NCBI GenBank assembly: GCA_013115145.1
Contig: JAAPAO010000297.1
Location: 1 to 41,771, forward strand
DNA from: Perkinsus chesapeaki
Taxonomy: Eukaryota > Perkinsozoa > Perkinsida > Perkinsidae
Direction of reading: 5' to 3'
DNA length: 41,771 nt
The notes under the pieces were generated by a model, which was given only the letters and a program-made list of their open reading frames with translations, made no database searches and was not told where the DNA came from. The position numbers and the translations under genes were made by a program. Shown here in pieces: positions 1 to 9,169 of the stretch (position 1 is the first letter of the stretch; the number at the start of each line of letters is the position of its first letter).

Positions 1-371
1 CCATTGCTAGTGGTAAATGTACTACCAGAGATCAGATAAGATGGTGGGTATCTACCTCTAACCCAAGCTATAACGCTGAAAACTTCGTTTTTATTGCGCA
101 AGAGTGTCTAGCGAAACACAGCGGGAAAGGCAGACCGGTATCCGCTTGTGTTTTTAAGTACACCTCTCAACCTTCTAATACCCCTTTCAACTTGCCTCCT
201 CTATCCCAAGACTGCTATCAATGCTTTGGGAAAGCTGGCGAGTGTATAAGAAGCAAGTGTTGGACAAAATGTTGGTGGGACGGTAGCTCCGCTAGATGCA
301 AGGACTGCGCTAAGACCCAATGCACGCCGGTTATGGCCTCATGCGCTGGCCTATCTACCATCGAGATATAA
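1..371 (+). CDS. C-terminal fragment of cysteine-rich FN3-type surface protein (paralogue of 4779-6994)
   Basis: The reading frame is open from the window edge (first full codon at base 3) to TAA at 369-371. It encodes about 122 residues that match the C-terminal cysteine-rich domain of the gene at 4779-6994: both begin TIASGKC, share RWWVSTSNP, have a PFNL block, and then a run of CxxC-type cysteines ending in a C-x-GL motif. The first 19 bases are identical to the corresponding bases of the other copy, after which the sequences diverge. The rest of the gene lies outside the window. By analogy with the full copy, this is the extracellular end of a single-pass membrane protein. The function is unknown; the Cys pattern suggests a disulfide-bonded domain. 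Confidence 0.75.
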   Translation, partial: IASGKCTTRDQIRWWVSTSNPSYNAENFVFIAQECLAKHSGKGRPVSACVFKYTSQPSNTPFNLPPLSQDCYQCFGKAGECIRSKCWTKCWWDGSSARCKDCAKTQCTPVMASCAGLSTIEI

Positions 372-549
372 ATGATACTGGATTGTTTTTAAGATTCCTC
401 GTAACGATCTTCATCAGAATTTCTTTCTATTTCTAGACGCATTTCCTGGTGTTGTGTGTGCCAACTGAATGCTACTCTTACAACGCAACAAGTCATCACT
501 AAAAACTTCAAGGAATAAATTTTTAAACCCTACTTTAAAAAGTTCACAA

Positions 550-3500
550 TCACATGCGGAAAACTCCAAAGTTGTTGCCAGTGCGGTCCCCTCTTTGATC
601 TTCGAGCTTCCGTTGGCATAACGACAAACACATCGCGAGAATCTAACAATGGTCATCTCGGTCATCAAGAATGCGCTCAAACCTTCCTAGTATCTCGTGG
701 ATCAATAACGCCATCATCCCAAATCCTAGCTGTACTATAATAACAAGACGATTCAGCTAGATACTTCTTAGTGACCTGCATAAAAGTTATGATAACATAA
801 ATAACAACAGCACATTACTGCTTCTTGCATTGCTTTCAACGCATCGGCGTCTTTCTTGCCGCTAACTGTCGTGAGTACCTGCTACGGCAATCATCCCAGT
901 TTAGCCCCACCTTACATGTGCAGCTTGAGCGGCACCCATAACGGATATCTGGGCATTTGGCCACATGAACAAAAACTCAGGTTCGTAGGCGCGGCCTGAA
1001 TAATCATCACCATCAGCGCAGGCCGTCGCCGATGGAACGCTACCATACCGGCCATCGCATAATTTCCGGCACCATGAGACCCACCAACTATTATTGTTAT
1101 CTTGGGAACTGTTAAACAGGATACAGCTCGGACCTGAGGATGGGATTGTAGAGATATGTAGTTGTCGGAAGGCACCATTTTTGCACCATCTTTGGTGATG
1201 CCTTGCCGTTCGTAATTTTTGCCGACCATAAAGCCCGCTATATTCTGCAGAAAGACCTGGCACGATTATATCCGATAAGTGATAAAAGTTTGCTGATAAA
1301 ATCACTCACCACTGGCATGCGGCGTTGCTCACAAATCATAAGGAAATGAGTGGCTTTCAACGCTGCCTGCGATGTTAAAGGGCCACCGAGATGATTGGCC
1401 AGGAACCCTGAACACATCACATTTGAACAACACTCGCTTGCATGTCACACTGTGTACGAGACGGCAATAGGTTCAAGTACGAAGAGCCCCGCGGAGATTT
1501 GTCGGAATTGTGACCCGCGGGTGAGGAAAGTAACTATGGTATGATCGTCCTCATAAGCCACTATCCCTCATGTTGTTGAGCAGTAGGACAGTACACAACT
1601 GTTCAACTTTTTATGAAGCCAAAAGAGGTTTATCTTTATCCGGTCAGCCTTTTCACAAGAGGCATCCCTCGAGCCTTTGCGACTAAATTGGACCGTTAAA
1701 ATCCGCGATAGAGAACTTTACATCACAGAATTGCGCCATATATTATTCACTCACCTGTCAGCGGGCCACCGCATATCCGACCGACACCGCAAACTAAAGT
1801 GGTGCCGAATCTTGGCTTGAACTCGTGGAACCTTCAAAGAGGAATGATACCAAACGTTTTTTCGCCCTCCTCACCTGCTGCCGTCCAGAATTCTAACCAA
1901 CACTTCATATGCATTGATCGTTGCCAGGACGGTGCCAGCTGCAGGCCCAGTTGGCGCAGGTACAACGCAGAGCATGGTCGACGGAGACACCAAAGGATGA
2001 GACCAAGGCAGATGGGCAGGTTCTGAACAGAGAGTGGATAAAGTGACCCTTCAAATGGCAATCCAAACCTTGACAGATGAGCCTTCCTGGTGTTAGCGTA
2101 TCACCCATCGTGTGGGTATCTACCATTCGCCTAAGTAATGTTATGGCACTTTCCTCGTCATTAGCCATCTGAAATAGAACGGGGGGGGGGATTGCCCCAT
2201 CTATCCCTTCCATCTACCTACATTATCGGCCACACCAGACACAGTCGTGTGCATCTCTGCACCACCAAGTTCTTGTGGCCCAACCTGTGGATACAACACT
2301 CTCGGGGTTACTATATCCGACCAAACCCACATCTTCCCCTGTAGCCGCTTTAACCAACGGAGGCCCGGCAAGGTATATCGTTCCTTGCTCCTTCACCATT
2401 ATCATCTCATCACACATCGCCGGTATATATGCGCCTTCCCAATACATGTTCATTTGCCATTATGAGATACCTTACCTCCAGCTGTGCTCATGCCGCAGAC
2501 ACAAGCAAGTTGAGGAATGCCTTTGCTGGACATCCTAGCTTGATTACAGAATCCTTTGCCTCCGGTTTCAGGGAAGACATCGGCTTGAAGGGGAAGGAAT
2601 GCTCCACCAGAATCGACAAAGTAGATGCACGGCAATCGCAGCGACCTGCGTAGCGAAGTCGAAGCAGCAGGAGGCCACTAGCCTACTCGGCGATTTGTTG
2701 GGCCCTCAGGTTCTTCTTAACCCCAATCGGGAACATCGTCCCCCCTTTGATTGTACTCTCATTACTAATAATTAAACATTCAACTCCACCAACTACACCA
2801 ATACCGATAACCATAGCCCCTTTGTGGACCTGCAGATGTGCATCGTCACACCTGTAGGATACTTCTCCTCATCTACTTGCCTTTTTATCATACATGCCGT
2901 ACGCCGCCAATGCGCTCAATTCCAGGAACTCCGTCCCACCATCGCTGAAGACCCCAAGCGCTCATTGCAGCGTGAAACGTTCGCAGTTTTCTTACACAAG
3001 CAGTCGTATACGCTCCTTCGCCAAAAGCTTCCCTCGTTTCCTGTGCAAGGCAATGGCCTTCTCGCTTCCTCCCTGAGGAGTGTGAATCTCTTAAGCACGT
3101 GCTGATGAAGGTACTTTATCAACTTCCGATAGCCTTTCTTGCAGCTTTTGACACAAACCTTCCATGAACTCGGTATTCCGTCTACCAGCCGCTGATTCTG
3201 GAGATATCTTTGAGGTCAACACACCAGGTATGGTCCTGTTACCATGATGACCTGACAACAGCTGTCACGGCCTCGTTCCAGGATACAGGCCTTACCCTTC
3301 CCTTTCGCCCCGGATTCCCTATCAAGAATCGCAACATCTTTACACCACATTGATGTCGGGCATCGCCCCTCAGTGTTACCTATCAGTAACGTATTGTGGT
3401 CACGGTCTGCCAAAGGGTTACCCCTTTGCTCAATTGCTGTCCTTGATGACACCTGCAGCTCCACTGACTCATCCTCGGCTATCGGCTGGTCGGCACCACC

Positions 3501-6500
3501 AGAGGATGTCGCGGCTATTGTGACAAGCGGCTGGTCTTCTCCAACTTGATCGCCTTTATTAACATTAACTGCTGTGACCCTTCCCCCAACAGAAGTGGCA
3601 ACCTTTTGAGGGTGAATAATGAAAGTACGGTCGCATGTTATACCTCAGTCTGGGTCTTCATACTTTCTATAACCACGACAACATCCTCATCAGCTACTAT
3701 GTCACCAACTTTAACTTTCACATCGTAAATCACACCTATTTGAGGAGGCGACAGCTACGTTTCTTTATGTCGGCTCAGCTCTACCTGCCATGGGTGCGCT
3801 TATCGCCACTTCCTTCGTGGAGGTTTTATCTTTGATCATTTTTTCATCCTTGGTTGCCCCCTCCACCGCTGTCTTATTAGTCGCCATGTAATCCGTCAGG
3901 AATGATGTATAAACTTCACCCTAACTAGTGGGTCCACCAGTGGGTTACTCTTTAATCATGTTTCACCTGTTGCTCTGCGAATACTGGATGTGTTAGTATC
4001 TCTATCAACCTTGGTACATTTGTCCGCATGCCGGGTCCCTCCAGCCCCATGGTCTGAAAGCGAGGCTCCTCGTTTGCTTTCATTAAGGTGTATCACCTTT
4101 AGTCCATCGATGAGGCACTTTAGCGTCTCTGGCCAGTCCTTACCGACCCCGATGACCTTTACTAGGAGAGGGTCGAATTCTAGGCTCAGTCTGTAGGAAA
4201 CAGAAAAATGTCTCCGCCGAGGTTCGAACCCGGAACCGTTTCAGCATAAGCTATGGCGCGGCACAATACTTGTACTCTCGTTATCCCATAAACAACAGTA
4301 AGGCTAGTGATGTTCCCGTAAGACTACGGAAGCTACTGACAACAGTCTCAAGCTTGCCTACTCATATCGCAAGCTCGACATCAACGGCGCAAACAATGTT
4401 GGCGAACTTCAAATTTGGAACTTAGCCAACCGCCAAGGGGCTTGCGCACGCGTGCAAAATCCTCCATCTTACTTTTGCCCTTCGACTATCCCAAAATCGA
4501 CCCTCAGCCCGGGCAAATCATTAGGCACCGAAAACCTGAGCGACAAGGGAGCTTTAAATACGACAATGTGAATCGCAAAGATGGAGAATCTGATCGGTCA
4601 GATTTTGTGTTGCGCTAATATCCCCGCTGTCCCCCTCCTACACGGGAGGAGGCATCCTCTTGAATTTTCGAGTGTGGTGGAAAATTTTCAACGTCGAAGA
4701 ATCGCTCAACTGGCATAAAATACTTCCATTTTCGCGTGTCAGCGGTGCTCGTGACCTAGTTAAATTTAGTTCCTAAAAATGAATAATCCGTCCGACATCG
4801 AGACGGGAGAAAATGCTGGTGGTGGGCTGGAGAAGGTCGACTCCACCTCTACCGCATCTAAAGGTGCTACCGATAATGGAGACTTTGTGATTGAGGATGC
4901 TTCCTCCCCGAAGGATGTTATGCTGGATAAGACTGAGGATGATATCACACCAAAACCGGAGGATGCTCCCAAGAAGAGCAAATGTGATAAATTCAATTAT
5001 TGGTTATGTATGATATTTTGTTGTCGTCCACCACATGAGATGACAGATGATGAAAGAGCTGAATGGGAGAAGAAGAGCTTTTGGGATAAATACAAGGATT
5101 CTATATTCTGTTTTATCCGTTATTTCATAATGTTTATTATTGGTATTGGTGTTGGTATTGGTATATTCTTCCTTGTACTTTATTGTATGGGAATTATTGG
5201 TGGTACAAATGACAATAACAATACTTCTAATAATACCATAGATCTTGGTGAACTTGAGTATCCAAGAGTTGTTGCTGGTTATAGTAATTTAACAATTACT
5301 ATTAGTCCTGTTGCAAGTGCTTTGACATATGATCCAAAAGATTATCTTATTGAGACTCAAGTTGCCTCCTCCACTTCAAGTGGTAGTAGACGTCTTCGTT
5401 CTGATGGACCATGGACTGTTGCTCTGGAAATACCATATAATAAGAATGAGGCATCTACTGGTACCATTACTGGACTAACTGCTGGTGAACAGTTACTAAT
5501 CCGTTATAAGATTGAGATGGAGGATGGCAGAACTAGTAGCCCCTCCGTTGCCGTTATGGAGAACACCAAAACTCCAACTGCTCCAAGTGTCCCTGGTAAG
5601 GCATTCTACAGATGTCGGCGAGTGACTCTTTTTCTATTTCAGGTTTAATGGCATATAATACATCTTCAAGTAGCGTATCAGTTACTATCATACCACCAAC
5701 ACATAACAATGGTGCCGATATAACAGGATATGTTATCCAACATGCGGCCACCAGTGATAATAATACGACAACTGGTGAGTGGAGCAAAGCCGAGATATCT
5801 CAAGATGACGCTGCCAAGGTAATCGGTAACGCTTGAATAATTCACGTCAAGACTACCACTTTCAGCCTTATACTGTTGATGGACTGTCCTCCGGTGATCT
5901 GGTAATGTTCAAGATCTCCGCGGAGAACAGCGCTGGTTCAAGTGATTACAGTAAACCTTATTCGATGATCACCGATAATGCAGATGCTGATAAGCCTGAT
6001 CAGGTAAGGTTGGCTGTCGGATGGGTTAAAGAGGGTATTAAGTATTGCTTCGGATCAGGTTACTGGATTTGCTGCTAACTCTACCACATCAAACTCTGTG
6101 ACATTATCCTGGACCGCTCCATCTAATAATGGTGCTATGATTCTTAATTATATTATTAGTATGGATGGTAATGATAATACATATACTGTTGATGGTCATG
6201 ATACAAGTTATACAGTTAATGGACTTAATCGTGGAAGTGATTATACATTCTATATTACTGCTAGAAACTCAAAAGGTTATGGTCCTAAATCAGATGCTTT
6301 ATCAACTAAGACTACTGAAAGTTGTGAAGCTGATCAAGCAAGTAATGTTATGAGACAAACGCCATTCTCCGATGGTTTAAGTGTAAGCTGGAGTTCCCCT
6401 ACCAACCCACAATGTGATCTACCAATAACCGGTTATCGTGTTATTGATGATGATAATAAGGAATTATGTCAACCATCTACTAATGGTGCTCTTTGGTGTG

Positions 6501-8941
6501 ATATTACTGGTCTTCAACCAAGTACGTCATATACCATTAGAGTACAGTCTAAGAATGATGCTGGTTGGTCTAATAAAATTACATCACCTGTTAAAATGTC
6601 TACCATTGCTAGTGGTAAATGCAACAACCGTGACTCCGTTCGTTGGTGGGTATCTACTTCTAACCCAACCTACAGTGGTGAGGAGTTCACCAGCCAGATT
6701 GAGACATGTAGTGTTCAAGGACTCGGTAATCCGAACAAAGTTTCGAGCTGCCTGGTCGACTACACCAAGGACCCCTCCAAGACCCCCTTCAACTTGGACC
6801 CCATCTCCGATGACTGTGGTATGTGTTATGGTGCTAATGCCAAGTGCTCTATGGCACATTGTAGTTTCCCTTGTGGCATGGGTACCGCTGATAGCTCACC
6901 GGCCTGCTTACAGTGTAATGATCAATACTGTAAGCCTGACTTCTATACTTGCAGTGGTCTCTATGCCTCTATCGGCCCTCCCGATCCGCAGTAAGAATGA
7001 TGATGCGGCAGGAGCAGCTCAATCTTATCACCATTTATATCGTTTCTCGTTACTTTTCTGGTAGTGGTAGTGGTGGTGGCGTCCACCGTTACTGCTGCTG
7101 CCATGAGAATCAATTTTCGCTGTATAGATTTCTACCAGCAACGATCCCATAATTCTTTTCGACCAATGCTTACTGTTGCGTCGTCACCAACCCACTACTC
7201 ACTTCTCCACCATAGGCCCCCCTTTCCCCCCAGTTGATGATGGAGTCCATACCACTCTGGCCTGTATAGCACACTTTGCCTTTAATAGGTTAGGCAGTGT
7301 CGGATAAACAACTTTCAATGGCTCTCCTGAAAGCAATGCTGTTAGTAATCTCCCAAAGTAAATGTCTTCTATCTCTATGCTTCGGCCATTAAGCTCGAAA
7401 AAAGTTATTCAGATTTGACAAATGCCAGCCTTTACGCACTTGTCGAACATGACTTAATAACATTACTACTATTAGTAACCATCACTACGAGGAGCTCCTT
7501 CCCACAGCAATGCCCCTTGTCCCCTTGCTGGTTGTTGCCTACCTGCAGCCAACCTCATCTGTATCTGTACCAAGTCTATCCCAAATGCCTCCTCCGTCAC
7601 CGTGTGCTCCACTTGTATCCGAGGATTTACCTACCAAACTAATACGCGGGGGACCCCTTATTAATTACCTCTAAAAATATGAAATCCTCTCCTCCCTTGG
7701 CCATCAAGAACTCTACCGTTCCCACAGACACATAGCCCGACTTCTTCGCAAGGCCACACGCTGCCCTCAAGATGGCCTCCGGTATAGGTACCTGGCAAAC
7801 CAACCTGTATCCACTCATTACCTGGCCATCCTCACCTGCGGTGGAGCTATCTCAATCACTTTCTGATTCCTCAGCTGAACACTACAGTCTCTCGAGAAGG
7901 CATGGGACACTTCACCAGTACTATCACCCAGCACCTGTCGATGATGATGAGTTTGCACAATTAATATAAGCTGGATAATCAACAGTCAACTTCGCAGCGC
8001 TGAGCTACGGGGCTCATTAAGATCCCGAATTTCTAACTGGTGCGCATCTCTGAGCATCTAATAAATTCCACCGATTTTGCAGTTGTGTCTAAAAGTGCTT
8101 ACCTGAACTTCGATATGTTTGCTGTTTGCCCACCACTCCTCCACAAATACATCACCATTGCCGAATGAAGCTTTGGCTTCTGCAGTGCATCGCTCGAATG
8201 CTGCCTTCAGTCCGCTGGAGGATGTGACCTATATTAATCAAGATACTATACCGTCGGTCAAGACTCTCATACCACTCTCATTCCCCGTCCACCACCCCCA
8301 GCAGCGGCCTTCACCACTACTGGATATCTTAAAGCAAGTCTGGCAACCTCAGACTCGCAGGTAGACGCATCTTTAACTATCCCGGTACCTCAACAGGATA
8401 GAGTATCAGACTGCCCACCAACAGGCCGCAAGTTCGATCCCCGGGCGGTACCTTTTGACACAGGCACTTCACTTTCGATTGCCATCTTCCTTGCCGCTGT
8501 TTTATCACCGAATGCTCTCAGCACGGATGGTGCAGGTCCAATAAACTTAACCCCGACCTGCCGCATAACCCCTCCTCCTCCCCATTTGTCTTCGCATTAC
8601 CCTCGCACACGCCTCAGCCAAGTCCCATGACTCCGACAGGAAACCATAGCCAGGATGAAGAGCATCACACTCACTCTCCACCGCAGCTTTGGTGATGATA
8701 TCAACATCCAAATAAGCACGTACACCAGCACCGATACACACGGCCTTATCGCAAAGAGGTATGTGTGGGGCCATCTCCTCACCTGGTAGCTGAAGATGAC
8801 GATACACTATAGAGCGGACTTGCCTTCAACAAATACAGCAACACATTCACAGCCCAGAGCCCGGCATGCTCTCTGTATACGGAGGGCTATCTCACCGCGG
8901 TTGGCAATGAGAACCCTTGTGAAGGGAGGGGATGGAGCCAT
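550..8941 (-). CDS. Single-chain biotin-dependent acyl-CoA carboxylase (methylcrotonyl-CoA carboxylase type, BC-BCCP-CT fusion), many introns
   Basis: Start ATG at 8941 (MAPSPPF, then [17 protein letters not shown]); stop TGA at 550-552 after NNFGVFRM, a typical MCC-beta end. The biotin carboxylase part has HPGYGFLSE, the ATP-grasp loop [10 protein letters not shown] (near 8300), [14 protein letters not shown] and [14 protein letters not shown]. The biotin carrier follows, with ESMKTQTE and the biotinyl-Lys codon at 3656-3658. The carboxyltransferase has [70 protein letters not shown] and [17 protein letters not shown]. In plants and animals alpha and beta are separate genes. Here at least one splice path (donor near 3360 or 3415 to acceptor near 3255, both phase 1) keeps the frame across the junction. 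More than 20 introns, mostly 40-50 bp, have GT-AG ends. Roughly 35 residues normally found near the end of the BC domain are not visible. No clear mitochondrial presequence was seen. The likely pathway is leucine/branched acyl-CoA catabolism. Confidence 0.8.
4209..4262 (-). repeat. tRNA-derived 3' half next to a 3' splice site
   Basis: On the minus strand, a T-arm (stem CCGGG/CTCGG with one G-T pair, loop TTCGAAC, 4217-4233) is followed by CGGAGAC plus A, the layout of a tRNA acceptor 3' strand. B-box consensus GWTCRANNC is met. A pyrimidine tract and the splice acceptor at 4191 follow directly. No matching 5' acceptor strand was found within 80 bases, so this is a fragment. Confidence 0.55.
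4779..6994 (+). CDS. Single-pass membrane protein with fibronectin type III repeats and Cys-rich C-terminus, nested in a carboxylase intron
   Basis: Exons 4779-5595, 5643-5818, 5866-6003 and 6059-6994; the introns are 47, 47 and 55 bp with GT-AG ends and frame is kept, giving 688 residues. Residues 1-110 are acidic/polar and presumably cytoplasmic. One hydrophobic segment follows ([19 protein letters not shown], about residues 115-140), with no signal peptide, so an N-in/C-out topology is likely. The ectodomain holds about four FN3-like units; the recurring signatures are [34 protein letters not shown] and [16 protein letters not shown]. The last ~125 residues are Cys-rich ([11 protein letters not shown], then CNDQYC and CSGL). 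N-glycosylation sequons are frequent. A role in adhesion or surface recognition is inferred. The gene is wholly inside the intron 4191-7202 of the carboxylase, on the opposite strand. Many exon stretches are AT-rich compared with neighbouring genes. Confidence 0.85.
7935..8102 (-). repeat. Carboxylase intron carrying a tRNA 5'-half (A-box) fragment
   Basis: The intron lies between the exon ending HIEVQ and the exon starting [11 protein letters not shown]; it is 168 bp with GT-AG ends. On the minus strand at 7993-8014 it reads GCCCCGTAGCTCAGCGCTGC, the form of a tRNA 5' end with A-box TAGCTCAGC. No B-box follows, so only a 5' half is present. Confidence 0.45.
8377..8451 (+). repeat. 75-bp carboxylase intron consisting of a near-complete antisense tRNA-like unit
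   Basis: The exact intron (minus strand gtaccgccc to gggatag) joins VPVSK to [13 protein letters not shown] in frame. Read on the plus strand it is tRNA-like: GGTACC at both ends can pair as an acceptor stem, an A-box-like segment TACCTCAACAGG precedes GATAGAGTATCAGACT, and a B-box AGTTCGATCCC follows. The T-stem and anticodon stem pair poorly, so it is a decayed copy, in reverse orientation to the host gene. Confidence 0.65.
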
Positions 8942-9133
8942 CGAGCAAACTGACCATCCATTTACAAACTTAACTCGACTCCCAAGCTTTACAGGAACAC
9001 TAAAGTGATGGTGATGGTACAGACGGCGGTGATGGAGCTCTCAAGGAGTAATTTTCACAAAGACAAAACGGAAAATTATGAGGCTCGGTAGAAGGCTACC
9101 ATCCAACTCAATATTATAATTCAAATGAACTCA

Positions 9134-9150
9134 CCAGGGATCGAACCTGG
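9134..9150 (-). repeat. Isolated tRNA T-arm downstream of the RING gene
   Basis: Minus strand: a perfect 5-bp stem CCAGG/CCTGG around the 7-nt loop TTCGATC, identical in form to a canonical T-arm with a B-box. It lies 20 bp after the RING stop codon, in the likely 3' UTR. No 5' tRNA half was found nearby. Confidence 0.6.
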
Positions 9151-9169
9151 CTCTCCCATAATATAAACA

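Larger units (their letters stand above)
4191..7202 (-). other. Large carboxylase intron hosting the antisense FN3 gene
   Basis: The donor gtgag starts at 7202 after the exon reading GGKGGPMVE. The acceptor (tttcctacag) ends at 4191, before the exon reading [19 protein letters not shown], which is the biotin-carboxylase C-terminal strand. At about 3.0 kb it is some 60 times longer than most introns of the gene. Its 3' end carries a tRNA-like T-arm. An undetected small exon inside it is possible, because the usual BC segment between these exons is missing. Confidence 0.6.

Noticed and set aside
901-1305. Minus-strand 134-codon frame.
   Set aside because: It runs through exons and short introns of the carboxylase in the wrong frame; the spliced frame has the conserved CT motifs.
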